Source of the DNA: an uncultured Clostridia bacterium
Lineage (GTDB): Bacteria > Bacillota > Clostridia > TANB77 > CAG-508
Assembly (NCBI GenBank): GCA_949155365.1
Contig: CASCUT010000013.1
Span: 1 to 45,802 of the forward strand
DNA: 45,802 nt
Direction: 5' to 3'
Positions 17,187 to 26,921 of the stretch are shown in pieces. The notes below the pieces were generated by a model, which saw only the letters and a program-made list of their open reading frames with translations, searched no databases and was not told where the DNA came from. Every line of letters starts with the position of its first letter. Position 1 is the stretch's first letter. Both the position numbers and the translations under genes were made by a program.

Positions 17187-17852
17187 TTATAATTGAATTA
17201 GTTTGATAGTAATGGTTTGGTTATCTGTAGTAGCTTGTATGCGAATATCATGTCCAGTACCATTACGGAATTTAAAATCTAAAGAGCCATAGGAAACAGC
17301 GGCATCTTTTCCTTCTGGAACATAGGTAACATCCTTTCCATGTTCATGTCTTTCGATGATAGTAAGGCTTGGAATGGCTAAAACAGCATTGTACAAAGTA
17401 CTACTTACTTGACAATTTCCGCCACCAATTCCTTTTTCTGTTTTATGGTCAATAATGACACTTGCTTCTTGATAACCTCTTTCAGCAGTAGGTTTTCCAA
17501 CAATTTCATTAAAAGAAAAAGTAGAACCATTGCGAATAACTGTATTATTTAAAGTATTACAGGTAATATTAATATTGGTTAATCTTCCTTCCGCTCGATC
17601 TTTAATTGTAGTAGAATAGGAAGAAATTTCAGACTCATTAGTGTTATCTGGTACAATTTCATTGCTATGTTCTAGAATATTAGAAATTCTATTTTCTGCA
17701 ACTTCTTCATTCACATCACGAGAAAGGACATTAGAAGAATTGTTAATTTCTTGCTCAGGAGAAGGAGACTCCTCTTGATTTGAAAAAATAGCAACCGCAA
17801 TTACCAAAACGACAACAATCGCAAGAACAATAAAAATCAAATATCGTTTCAT
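17187..17852 (-). CDS. VanW-like cell-surface protein
   Basis: This encodes 221 residues. An N-terminal membrane anchor covers about 4-23, then a Ser/Glu-rich linker. The VanW domain has FSFNEIVGKPTAERGYQEA, GIGGGNCQVSSTLYNAVL and ERHEHGKDVTYVPEGKDAAV then SYGSLDFKFRN. VanW proteins occur in vancomycin-resistance clusters and widely in Firmicutes, where their biochemical role is still unclear. It is probably located outside the membrane. No van genes are nearby, so resistance is not implied. Confidence 0.85.
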   Translation of the reverse strand: MKRYLIFIVLAIVVVLVIAVAIFSNQEESPSPEQEINNSSNVLSRDVNEEVAENRISNILEHSNEIVPDNTNESEISSYSTTIKDRAEGRLTNINITCNTLNNTVIRNGSTFSFNEIVGKPTAERGYQEASVIIDHKTEKGIGGGNCQVSSTLYNAVLAIPSLTIIERHEHGKDVTYVPEGKDAAVSYGSLDFKFRNGTGHDIRIQATTDNQTITIKLIQL

Positions 17853-17925
17853 TTCAGAACTCCTTTATGATATATTTTTTCTTTCTTTAAGTATTATTTC
17901 CCAAAGTTTTGAAAAATATAAGCAG

Positions 17926-17953
17926 TTGACAAAATTAAAAAATATAGTATAAT
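17926..17953 (+). promoter_or_regulatory. Promoter of a small anchored protein
   Basis: TTGACA and TATAAT are 16 bases apart. Confidence 0.7.
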
Positions 17954-17985
17954 AAAAGAGGTAGAGAAAATGAGGAGAGAAAAAA

Positions 17986-18171
17986 ATGATTGCGAAGATT
18001 TGGAAAAAATTATTGCTATTTATATTATTAATCGCATGTTTGTTTAATATCGTAATAAAAATTGTAAATAAAAATTCGTTAAACAAAGAACTTCAATCAT
18101 CTGCACAATATATAAAAGAGCAAGAAATAGAAAACGAAACAACGAATACTAATACAAAACAGAAAAAATAA
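17986..18171 (+). CDS. Small membrane-anchored protein, 61 residues
   Basis: It has a basic start (MIAKIWKK), one hydrophobic helix (LLLFILLIACLFNIVIKIV), then a hydrophilic tail rich in Asn, Glu, Thr and Lys. GGAGAG precedes the ATG and a good promoter lies 30 bases upstream. The function is unknown. The tail would face outside if the positive-inside rule holds. Confidence 0.55.
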   Translation: MIAKIWKKLLLFILLIACLFNIVIKIVNKNSLNKELQSSAQYIKEQEIENETTNTNTKQKK

Positions 18172-18316
18172 AGCATAAAAAAAGAAAACGAGAAAAAAAC
18201 AAAGAAGAAAATTACCAAAAAAAGAAAAATAATAGAAATAAGTATTGAAAAAAACAAAAAAATATGTTAAGATAAAAAACGATATGTGAAAAAAGAGAGA
18301 AAGAGGTGAATACATA

Positions 18317-18517
18317 ATGAGAGAAGGAGTACACCCACAATATACAGAAGCAACCATTACATGTGCTTGTGGTAATGTTATGAAAACAAATTCAACAAAA
18401 GCAGAAATGAAAGTTGATATTTGTTCAAAATGTCATCCATATTGGACAGGTAACTTAAAAAGAGAAACAACAGGTGGTAGAGCAGATAAATTTAAGAAAA
18501 AATATGGAATTCAATAA
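18317..18517 (+). CDS. rpmE: 50S ribosomal protein L31
   Basis: This encodes 66 residues. It is the zinc-binding form: Cys16, Cys18, Cys36 and Cys39 (CAC and CSKC). The core MREGVHPQYTEATITCACGN and the ending HPYWTGN..KFKKKYG match L31 of the large ribosomal subunit. GAGGTG precedes the ATG. The gene ends at a terminator at 18530. Confidence 0.97.
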   Translation: MREGVHPQYTEATITCACGNVMKTNSTKAEMKVDICSKCHPYWTGNLKRETTGGRADKFKKKYGIQ

Positions 18518-18529
18518 GAAACATAAATT

Positions 18530-18557
18530 AGAATGGCCAAAAGGTTATTCTTTTTTT
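18530..18557 (+). terminator. Terminator after rpmE
   Basis: AGAATGGCC pairs with GGTTATTCT around AAAA, followed by a T run. Confidence 0.8.
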
Positions 18558-18580
18558 GTTTTAGACAACGCAAGAACGCA

Positions 18581-18605
18581 AGACAGAGGGACGGAGATTT
18601 TGTCT
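18581..18605. repeat. GGGACGG repeat, copy 2 (degenerate)
   Basis: AGACA and TGTCT arms flank a core with GGGACGGAGATTTTG, related to the other GGGACG palindromes of the window. Confidence 0.5.
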
Positions 18606-18640
18606 ATAGGCTTTGCAGGTTTTTAGGAAAAGAATATAGG

Positions 18641-18684
18641 AACATAAAACTTTTTCGATAAGCAATTCGAAAAAGTTTTATGTT
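18641..18684. repeat. Perfect 18-bp inverted repeat
   Basis: Arms 18641-18658 and 18667-18684 are perfectly complementary around an 8-base loop. There is no T run on either side, so it is either an RNA hairpin or a remnant of a mobile repeat. It lies in the rpmE-recG gap. Confidence 0.7.
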
Positions 18685-18845
18685 TAAGCAAAAGATTGTA
18701 CAATACCAAAATAATATTGTAACATGAAGTAAAAAACGTTACTATTGTATAAATATCCTAATGAAATCATAGAAAAAATTGAAAAAGAGAGAAGTTTATG
18801 ATATAGTTGGTTTATCTAAAAAACGAGAAAAGAAAAGGAGAGAGT

Positions 18846-20917
18846 ATGCAAGAATTGCAAAAAGAAATTCAATATGTAAAAGGAGTAGGACCGAATCGAG
18901 CAGTATTACTAAATAAATTGGGAATTTACACATTAGAAGATTTAATTTCTTATTATCCAAGAGGGTATGAGGACAGAAGTAAGGCAAGAAAGATTGCATC
19001 TCTTGTACATGGAGAAGAAGCAATGATAGAGGCAATTGTTGTTTCTCGCATGAGTGAACAAAGAATCCGTAAAAATATGACGATTTATAAATTGATTGTA
19101 AGAGATGAAACAGGAACTTGTTTGTTAACTTGGTTTAATCAAAAGTATTTAAAAAATAAATTTGCACTAGGACAGACTTATAAATTTTATGGAAAAGTAG
19201 CAGTACAATATGGAAAAATAGAGATGAATTCACCCGTTTTTGATACAGAAGAAACAAGCAAAAATACAGGAAAAATCATTCCACTGTATCCAGCTACATT
19301 TGGACTTGCTCAAACAACGATAAGGCAAGTGATGGAAAATGCCCTAAACTTAGTAAAAGAAGAAAGTTTACTAGAAGAAACATTGCCAAATGAGATAAGA
19401 AAAGAATATGGTTTAGAAGAAAGCAAAAAAGCAATAGAACAGATCCATTTTCCAAACGACTTTGCCAGTTTTGAAAAAGCAAGACAAAGACTCGTATTTG
19501 AAGAATTACTATCCATGCAGTTATCTCTTTACTATTTAAAGAATCAATATACCAAACAAGAAATAGGAAATGCATTTGATAAAAATGTGAAAATGTCCGA
19601 TGTAATAAATGAGTTACCATTTAAACTAACAAAAGCACAATTAAAAGTATTAGAAGAGATTGATTTGGACATGGAACAAGAAAAGCCTATGAATAGGCTA
19701 TTACAAGGAGATGTAGGCTCACGGAAAAACAGTAATTGCGATGATTGCTAGTTATAAAGCAGTAAAATGTGGATATCAAGTCGCCATTATGGCACCAACA
19801 GCAATACTAGCGAGTCAACACTTAGAGTCTTTTCAAGCGATTTTAAACCAATTTGGGATAAGATGTGAATTATTAATAAGTGACATTACCAAAAAGAAAA
19901 AAGAAGAAATAGTAGAACGTTTAAAAAATGGCGAGATTGATATTTTAATAGGAACCCATGCACTGTTAGAAGAAAATGTCGTATTTCAAAAATTGGGATT
20001 AGTAGTAACAGATGAACAACATCGATTTGGCGTAAGACAAAGAGCGACCATAACAGGAAAGGGGAAAAATCCAGATGTATTAGTTATGACAGCTACCCCT
20101 ATTCCTAGAACACTTGCTTTAATATTATATGGAGACTTAGATATCTCAATCATCGATGAATTACCACCAAATCGCAAAAAAATAGATACCTTTGCTGTAA
20201 CAAAAGGAATGGAACAAAGGGTAAACAATTTTATTAAAAAGCAAGTAGAAGAAGGAAGGCAAGTATATATTGTATGTCCATTAGTAGAAGAAAACGAAGA
20301 AATCAATGCAAAATCTGTCTTAGAATTAGCTGAAAAATATAAAACAGAAGTCTTTCCAGAATATAGAGTAGAATACTTACATGGAAAAATGAAAGCAAAA
20401 GAAAAAGACAGCATAATGGAAGAATTCAAAGAAGGAAAGATTCAAATCTTAATCTCTACAACAGTAATTGAAGTTGGTGTCAATGTTCCAAATGCTAGTA
20501 TGATGGTAGTAGAAAATGCAGAACGTTTTGGATTAGCACAACTACATCAATTAAGAGGAAGAGTTGGTCGTCGGAGAATACCAATCATATTGTATTCTAA
20601 AATATCAAGGAAACTCAGAGGTAATAAGACAAAGAATGAAAACCATGCAAGATACCAATGATGGATTTAAAATCGCAGAAAAAGATTTAGAATTAAGAGG
20701 AAGCGGAGACTTTTTCGGAACCAGACAACATGGCTTACCAGAACTAAAAATAGCCAATCTTTTCGAAGACATGCCAATTTTAAAACTAGTGCAAGCATTA
20801 GCAATCAAAATAGAACAAGAAGACCCAAAATTAGAACTAGAAAAAAATCAACCGTTGAAAAAAATGGTAGACAAAAAATTTACAAACCATACTATGGAAC
20901 TCGTAAAATCAATCTAA
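18846..20917 (+). CDS. recG: ATP-dependent DNA helicase RecG with two +1 frameshifts
   Basis: With two shifts this encodes 689 residues, normal for RecG. The ATG at 18846 follows GGAGAGAG. The wedge/OB domain is N-terminal. The frame breaks in Walker A: codon 293 is CGG (19722-19724), and skipping the C restores GDVGSGKTVIAMIASY. The next frame carries DEQHRFGVRQRA and MTATPIPRTLALILYGD, then breaks in motif VI at CGG 20572-20574. Skipping that C restores QLRGRVGRGEYQSYCILKYQ and the RecG end. Neither downstream piece has a ribosome binding site. RecG reverses stalled forks and migrates Holliday junctions. Without recoding, this gene could not yield an active helicase. Confidence 0.9.
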
Positions 20918-20979
20918 AAAAGGAGGCTTTTAGAATGTATCTAAAAGTCTCTTATATATTGGAAAATGTAAAAAGAATA

Positions 20980-21010
20980 AGAGATTTTTTGGTGCGTCCC
21001 AGAAATCTCT
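20980..21010. repeat. GGGACG palindromic repeat, copy 3
   Basis: AGAGATTTTTTGG, TGCGTCCC and AGAAATCTCT form a 31-base imperfect palindrome nearly identical to the complement of copy 1. It lies between recG and the ABC transporter genes. Confidence 0.7.
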
Positions 21011-21091
21011 AAAAAAGATTAAGATTTTATATAGAAAATGCTAATAGAAAAAAAGTTATGATATAATGAAAGCAAAAGAAGGGGGAGTAAG

Positions 21092-23290
21092 ATGCTTAAA
21101 CTAAAAAGTGTGTCAAAATTTTATTATAATAAGGGAATTATCGCATCTGGATTTACGAAAATAAATCTAGAGTTGAAAATGGGAGAATTTATTGCGATAA
21201 CAGGAGAATCAGGAAGCGGAAAAAGTACTCTTTTAAATGTGATATCTGGATTAGATAGTTACGAAGAAGGAGAAATGTATATTAATGACCAAGAAACGAG
21301 TCATTATACAGAAAAAGATTTTGAGGAATATCGCAGAAAATATATTGCTAATATTTTTCAAAGTTTTAATCTTATTAATAGTTATACTGTTTATCAAAAT
21401 GTAGAATTAGTATTGTTATTAAATGGTTATAAAAAAAGAGATGTAAAGAATAAAATATTAGATATTATTGAACAAGTAGGATTAACAAAATTTAAACATA
21501 CTAAAGTTTCTAAACTATCTGGTGGACAGAAGCAGAGGGTAGCCATTGCAAGAGCGATGGTAAAGGATACGCCAATTATTGTAGCAGATGAACCAACTGG
21601 AAATTTAGATACAGAGTCTGCAAAAGAGGTTATTGAAATTCTAAAGAAAGTAGCAAAAAATAAATTAGTAGTGGTAGTAACTCACAATATTGAACAAATA
21701 GAACCATACGCTACAAGAATTATTAAAATGCATGATGGACGAATTGTTGAAAATACAGAGATAAAGCCAATAAAGGAAGAAATAACGGTAGAAGAGAGTA
21801 AATATAACAAAATAACGATTGCCAATAAATATCGTTTGGGTATCCGAAATACTTTTAATATTGTAACCAAATTTTTACTACTATTTGCTGTCTTTTTCTT
21901 TATTACTTCAGCACTTTTCTTAGAATATGCAAGTTTCCAATTATCGGAATATGAAATAGAAAAGAACGGATATAATATGGCTTTTCGAGATTTATCCGAA
22001 AATCGAATTATCATAAAAAAACAGGATAAAACCCCATTTTCACAGCAAGATTATCAAGCAATAAAAAAATTGACTAACATTGATTATATTGTAGAAGATG
22101 ATTTGTTTTTAGATGCAAATATCTCTGTATCAAAGGATGATATGTCATTTTATGGCAATGTACAAGACCTAGAAAATTTTAGAGGTAATTTAGATATAGG
22201 AAGAATGCCTGAAAATGACAATGAAATGATAGTAAAAATTAGTAAGCAACATTATTACATAAAAAGTAGAATAGAGGAAGTGTTAAATAAAACATTTCGT
22301 ATCAATGGGAACAATGAAGTAAGCAAAGAACAAAAAATTGATATTGTAGGAATTCAATATAATGAAGAGGATAATAACTATGATGCAAAATTTTATTTAG
22401 CATCTTCTGTAATAGAAAACCTTAGAAGTGAGATTAACAAACAATACAGTGATATGAAATTATTATTTGATGGAAAATATATTCCTAATAGTGTATTACC
22501 AAGTGAAAAAGTAGAAAAAGGAACAGCTATCGTATACGATGATTTAAGATATCAAATGACAAGTGGAAATATAAGAAATAAAACCATTCAAATTGAGGTA
22601 AATAATATTTATTATCAAGAAACATTAAACTTAAAGATAAAAAACACCTATACCAAATCGAACTTTAAAAAAATGACAGGATATGAAGAGTATGACAATT
22701 ATAGGGTTGCTATTTTTATTAATAACGAAGAATACAATGCAATTTATAATAAGCCTTCTTATCAATCTAGTATATTTGTAGAAGATAGCCAAACAATAGA
22801 AGAAACAATACAAAGTTTAAATGAACTTGGAATTAAAGCCAAAAAGGTAACTGATTATAAAGTAACCACAAATGGAGAAATTTTTACAAAGATTATAAAA
22901 ATTATTAAATTGATTGTAACCATTGTGTTAATCTTTGTATTATTCTTTATCTCTTATTTTATTATTCGCATTATTCTAAAATCAAGAAACATCTATTATA
23001 CCACATTAAGAATGTTAGGAGCAACGTATAAGAGTGTAAGAAGAATTTTAGATATTGAATTATTCCTAAATTCAACATTAGCATATGCAGGAATATTAGT
23101 ATTTATTAAACTAATCGATATGGGGATTGTTTCATTTGATTATGGAGCAAAATTAATAGGTTTTCTAAGTATTAGAGAGTATATCATGATGTATGTTATT
23201 TTAATTGTAATGGCACGATTGATTTCAAGAAGATTTTCGAAAAAACTATTTAAAAATACAGCCATTAATACATACAATGAGGAGGTGTAA
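21092..23290 (+). CDS. Fused ABC ATPase-FtsX-like permease
   Basis: This encodes 732 residues. A MacB/LolD-type ATPase is N-terminal: Walker A GESGSGKST (38-46), signature LSGGQKQRVAIARA, Walker B IIVADEPTGNLD. A first membrane segment lies near 255-280, then a large extracytoplasmic region (about 285-595), then a cluster of helices characteristic of MacB/FtsX permeases. Such fused proteins usually work without a transport substrate crossing the membrane as such, in peptide or lipoprotein handling or antibiotic sensing. The next gene, of the same type, starts 3 bases after the stop, so they likely form a heterodimer. Confidence 0.88.
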   Translation: MLKLKSVSKFYYNKGIIASGFTKINLELKMGEFIAITGESGSGKSTLLNVISGLDSYEEGEMYINDQETSHYTEKDFEEYRRKYIANIFQSFNLINSYTVYQNVELVLLLNGYKKRDVKNKILDIIEQVGLTKFKHTKVSKLSGGQKQRVAIARAMVKDTPIIVADEPTGNLDTESAKEVIEILKKVAKNKLVVVVTHNIEQIEPYATRIIKMHDGRIVENTEIKPIKEEITVEESKYNKITIANKYRLGIRNTFNIVTKFLLLFAVFFFITSALFLEYASFQLSEYEIEKNGYNMAFRDLSENRIIIKKQDKTPFSQQDYQAIKKLTNIDYIVEDDLFLDANISVSKDDMSFYGNVQDLENFRGNLDIGRMPENDNEMIVKISKQHYYIKSRIEEVLNKTFRINGNNEVSKEQKIDIVGIQYNEEDNNYDAKFYLASSVIENLRSEINKQYSDMKLLFDGKYIPNSVLPSEKVEKGTAIVYDDLRYQMTSGNIRNKTIQIEVNNIYYQETLNLKIKNTYTKSNFKKMTGYEEYDNYRVAIFINNEEYNAIYNKPSYQSSIFVEDSQTIEETIQSLNELGIKAKKVTDYKVTTNGEIFTKIIKIIKLIVTIVLIFVLFFISYFIIRIILKSRNIYYTTLRMLGATYKSVRRILDIELFLNSTLAYAGILVFIKLIDMGIVSFDYGAKLIGFLSIREYIMMYVILIVMARLISRRFSKKLFKNTAINTYNEEV

Positions 23291-23293
23291 GAG

Positions 23294-25750
23294 ATGGTAA
23301 AATTAGAAAAGGTAAATAAATATTTCAATCGAAGAAAGAAAAATGAAATTCATATTATAAACAATACCTCTCTTACTTTTGAAGATACAGGGTTAGTAGC
23401 ATTGCTTGGCACCTCGGGAAGCGGAAAGACAACATTGCTAAATGCGATAGGTGGATTAGATAAAGTAAATAAAGGAAAAATTCATATCAATGGAAAGAAA
23501 ATAACCAAAAGAAGAACTTATGTAGTAGATAAAATAAGAAATTTGAATATTGGCTATATCTTTCAAGATTATAAATTAATAGACCATTTATCGGTTTATG
23601 AAAATGTTGCTATGGCATTAAGAATGATAGGAGTAAAGGATAAAAAGGAAATTGCCAAACGAGTAAACTATGTATTAGAAAGTGTGAATATGTATCGCTA
23701 TCGAAACAGACCAGCCAAAATGTTATCAGGAGGAGAAAGGCAAAGAGTATCCATCGCAAGAGCAATTGTAAAAAATCCCAATATTGTGATAGCAGATGAA
23801 CCAACAGGAAACTTAGATAGCAAAAATTCTCTAGAGATTATGAACATCATAAAAGCAATTTCAAAAGAAAAATTAGTCATATTAGTAACTCATGAAGTAG
23901 AACTTGCGAAATTTTATGCCTCTAGAATTATCGAACTACAAGATGGTAAAATTACAAAAGATTATCCAAACGATACCAAAGAAGCATTAGATTATCGACT
24001 AGAAAACAAAATCTATTTAAAAGATTTTAAAAATGTACAAAAAATAGAAAATTCAAATTTGGACGTAGATGTTTATGCAGACAACCAAGAAAAAATAGAA
24101 ATCAAAGTGATTGTAAAAAATGGAAATATTTATATTCAATCAGAAAATCGAAAAATAGAAGTAGTAGATGAAAATTCAGCAGTAGAATTAGTAAATGATC
24201 ATTATAAAAAAATCGATAAAAGTATTTATCAAGAATATGAATATAATTTAGATAAAATAATTGATAAAAAGATAAAACCCCAATATCATTCTATCTATGG
24301 GATTTTTAAATCTATTTATCAAGGATTTAAGAAAATAACTAGTTACTCTATTTTGAAAAAGATTTTATTAATTGGATTTTTTGCCTCAGCAATGTTTATT
24401 CAATATGCCATTAGTAATATTGCAGGGACAATGGAGGTAAAAGATACCGACTTTATTACAAAAAATAAAAATTATTTACAAGTGGATATGGCAAAAGTAA
24501 AAGTAGAAGATTTTATACAATACGAAAGTTTAGAAGAAGTAGATTATATTCTTCCAGGAGATAGTATGGTTAGTTTTAAAATAAAATTTGATGATTACTA
24601 TCAAACAGCACGCTATACATTAGAACTTTCAGGCTCTCTTACAAGCATTGATACAATTAACAAAGAAGAATTAGTAAAAGGAAGAATGCCAGAAAATGAA
24701 TACGAAATTGTAGTCGATACAATGGTATTAAATAAGATGCTAAATAATGATTCTGGAATCGCAAAACATATGGGAATTAAAAATACAGAAGAATTACTAA
24801 ATAAACAAGTTTCGATTGATAAAATGAAAGAATTCACCATTGTAGGAATAGTAGAAAAAGATAGCCCATGTATTTACACTAGCAAAAAAGTATTTGTCAA
24901 TATTTTAAATCATACGAAAGCAAGTAACTATGGAATGGGAATTTACACTATGATAGAAAACGGACAAGAAACAGAAGAAGACTCTATATTAGATTATACC
25001 TTATATTTAGATGATATCACCTTAACAAAAGGAAGAATGCCAACAGGGGATTATGAAGTAATTGTCAATGAATCGAACAAATATGAAATGAAATTAAATA
25101 AACCAATTAAGACAAAAGTAAATGAAAAAGAATTAACAGTAGTAGGATATTATAAAAGTAAAAGCAACAGACAAGACTATTTCGTAAGCAATAATACAAT
25201 TAAATATAATGTAATAAACAAAAGCAATGGTTTCATGATTTATCCTAAAAATGAGATACAAACATTAAACAAATTTACAAACGAATATAATCTAAACATA
25301 AAAAATAAATATGAATTTGACAAAGAAAATTATTTAAGAGAACAAAAAGAGGCAATGATAAGTTCTATCATCTTTGCCGGTGTGATATTAGTAATATCAT
25401 TAGTCGAAATTTATTTAATGGTAAGATCTTCTTTCCTATCTAGAATCAAAGAAGTAGGCGTATTACGAGCAATTGGAGTAAAAAAAGCAGATATTTACAG
25501 AATGTTTTTAGGAGAAATACTAGCCATTACAACATGTGCCAGTATACCAGGAATTGCTTTAATGAGCTATATCTTAAAAGGAATATCACAAATTCCTTAT
25601 ATGGGAAGAATGTATATAGTAAGTATAGAAACCATAGGATTAAGCATCTTTCTAGTTTATGCATTTAACATCTTAGTAGGACTAATGCCATTAATTCGCG
25701 TTCTTAGAAAAACACCAGCACAAATATTAGCAAGACATGATGTAGAATAG
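23294..25750 (+). CDS. Fused ABC ATPase-FtsX-like permease, partner
   Basis: This encodes 818 residues. The N-terminal ATPase has Walker A GTSGSGKTT, signature LSGGERQRVSIARA, and VIADEPTGNLD. A roughly 100-residue charged linker follows (about 235-340), then a membrane segment (IGFFASAMFIQYAIS), a long extracytoplasmic region, and a three-helix FtsX domain with SRIKEVGVLRAIGVKKADIY. It is the second half of the operon that starts at 21092. GAGGAGG spans the junction, so translation is coupled. The substrate is unknown. The operon is bounded on both sides by GGGACG palindromes. Confidence 0.88.
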   Translation: MVKLEKVNKYFNRRKKNEIHIINNTSLTFEDTGLVALLGTSGSGKTTLLNAIGGLDKVNKGKIHINGKKITKRRTYVVDKIRNLNIGYIFQDYKLIDHLSVYENVAMALRMIGVKDKKEIAKRVNYVLESVNMYRYRNRPAKMLSGGERQRVSIARAIVKNPNIVIADEPTGNLDSKNSLEIMNIIKAISKEKLVILVTHEVELAKFYASRIIELQDGKITKDYPNDTKEALDYRLENKIYLKDFKNVQKIENSNLDVDVYADNQEKIEIKVIVKNGNIYIQSENRKIEVVDENSAVELVNDHYKKIDKSIYQEYEYNLDKIIDKKIKPQYHSIYGIFKSIYQGFKKITSYSILKKILLIGFFASAMFIQYAISNIAGTMEVKDTDFITKNKNYLQVDMAKVKVEDFIQYESLEEVDYILPGDSMVSFKIKFDDYYQTARYTLELSGSLTSIDTINKEELVKGRMPENEYEIVVDTMVLNKMLNNDSGIAKHMGIKNTEELLNKQVSIDKMKEFTIVGIVEKDSPCIYTSKKVFVNILNHTKASNYGMGIYTMIENGQETEEDSILDYTLYLDDITLTKGRMPTGDYEVIVNESNKYEMKLNKPIKTKVNEKELTVVGYYKSKSNRQDYFVSNNTIKYNVINKSNGFMIYPKNEIQTLNKFTNEYNLNIKNKYEFDKENYLREQKEAMISSIIFAGVILVISLVEIYLMVRSSFLSRIKEVGVLRAIGVKKADIYRMFLGEILAITTCASIPGIALMSYILKGISQIPYMGRMYIVSIETIGLSIFLVYAFNILVGLMPLIRVLRKTPAQILARHDVE

Positions 25751-25753
25751 GAA

Positions 25754-25856
25754 GATTTCTGGGACGCAAGGATTTCTGGGACGCACGAAAAAATCCCCCA
25801 TGTTTTCCATGGGAGATTTTTTCGTGCGTCCCAGAAATCCTTGCGTCCCAGAAATC
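25754..25856. repeat. Long nested GGGACG palindrome, copy 4
   Basis: Perfect 42-bp arms (25754-25795 and 25815-25856) enclose a further small hairpin (CCCATG/CATGGG). Each arm holds two copies of GATTTCTGGGACGCA. It would fold into a very stable hairpin 3 bases after the ABC operon and could stop transcription from either side. Confidence 0.9.
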
Positions 25857-25903
25857 CCTTTGATTAAAAAGGAAAAAAATATCAATAAAAAATAAAAAAA
25901 GTA

Positions 25904-25932
25904 TTGACAACCTATTTTTTTAAATGTATAAT
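25904..25932 (+). promoter_or_regulatory. tRNA-Tyr promoter
   Basis: Consensus TTGACA and TATAAT are 17 bases apart. Confidence 0.85.
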
Positions 25933-25985
25933 AAGTAAGTGTTGAGTGACAAATATTAAAATTCAACAAACACACAATTATATAT

Positions 25986-26071
25986 GGGTAGATGGCCGAG
26001 TGGCTAAAGGCGGCAGACTGTAAATCTGTTCTCATACGAGTACGATGGTTCGAATCCATCTCTGCCCACCA
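25986..26071 (+). tRNA. tRNA-Tyr (anticodon GTA)
   Basis: This is a class II tRNA of 86 bases with a long variable arm. The acceptor GGGTAGA pairs with TCTGCCC (one G-T), the anticodon loop holds CTGTAAA, the T arm has GGTTCGAATCC, and CCA is encoded. It is the tRNA sensed by the tyrS T-box. Confidence 0.97.
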
Positions 26072-26072
26072 T

Positions 26073-26101
26073 AAAATACAAGGAAACTTGTATTTTATTT
26101 T
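26073..26101 (+). terminator. Terminator after tRNA-Tyr
   Basis: AAAATACAAG and CTTGTATTTT form a perfect stem with a GAAA loop. Confidence 0.85.
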
Positions 26102-26173
26102 GCTTTAACATTCAAACAAAAGTTCTGGTTTAAAAAATAAAGAGGGAATTTATCGGTATGCTAGAAGAACTAG

Positions 26174-26326
26174 TTCCTGTTTTACAATAAGCCAATTTTT
26201 TATGGAAAAGGTAAAAGAGATGAGAAAGAAACAATAAGATTTGAATATAAGAAGAATTACCCTATGTTTATAGCAAAAAAACGATGTAAACACATGACAG
26301 TTATATTTACGGTAAAAGAATTTTAA
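26174..26326 (+). pseudogene. C-terminal remnant of an unknown protein
   Basis: Fifty open codons run from a stop at 26171 to TAA 26324-26326 with no start codon. The peptide is protein-like (NKPIFYGKGKRDEKETIRFE, later MTVIFTVKEF). It probably is the tail of a deleted gene. The family is not recognised. Confidence 0.3.
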
Positions 26327-26387
26327 TAAAGTAAAAATAGTAAGAGAAAGGAAGAAAAGATTTTAATTTTTCTTCCTTTATAAATAA

Positions 26388-26693
26388 CTAATTTGCAAGT
26401 TCATGATATATAACTTCTTTTCCATTACGAAGGGCATATTCGATTTCATTTTTTGTGCTATTTCCAATATATCCATCAATATTAACAACATAAATAGCAT
26501 CACTTATATCAATTTTCTTTCTATGAATGGTATCTAACATAGGAAAGTCTGCATCTTCATATGTTATCCCGTCAACAGGATAAACACATTGAATAACGGC
26601 ATATCCTTTTTTTACTTCTAATTCATATGCTATTTTCATCATTTCTTTTGCATATCGCATACTTCCACAAAGGGTAATTACTTTTGATTCCAT
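26388..26693 (-). CDS. Nucleoside 2-deoxyribosyltransferase-like protein
   Basis: This encodes 101 residues. The N-terminus VITLCGSMRYAKEM and the later segment DISDAIYVVNIDGYIGNSTKNEIEYALRNG fit small nucleoside 2-deoxyribosyltransferase/DUF4406-type proteins; the Asp and Asn in the second segment sit where that fold binds nucleosides. The enzyme activity is not proven by sequence. AAAGGAGAG precedes the ATG. It is monocistronic. Confidence 0.65.
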   Translation of the reverse strand: MESKVITLCGSMRYAKEMMKIAYELEVKKGYAVIQCVYPVDGITYEDADFPMLDTIHRKKIDISDAIYVVNIDGYIGNSTKNEIEYALRNGKEVIYHELAN

Positions 26694-26858
26694 AATATTT
26701 CTCTCCTTTCCATTAAAAATTATTTATTAAAGAAAGTATAACATATAAAATTGACAATGTTCAATAGGAAGATTAAACAGAATAGAAAAAATAAAAGGTA
26801 AAAATGGATATATACCAAAAAATTAAAAAAGAAAATAAGTGACAAAATGCGAAAAAAC

Positions 26859-26887
26859 TTGACATTTACATAAAAGCGTAATATGAT
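26859..26887 (+). promoter_or_regulatory. Promoter of the epimerase-like gene
   Basis: TTGACA and TATGAT are 17 bases apart. Confidence 0.75.
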
Positions 26888-26921
26888 AGTAGAGAAAAAT
26901 GAGGGAAGGAGAAATGCTGGA

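Noticed and set aside
17187-17852. Vancomycin-resistance locus
   Set aside because: Only a VanW-like protein is present; no vanA, vanH or vanX genes are nearby and VanW domains are widespread.
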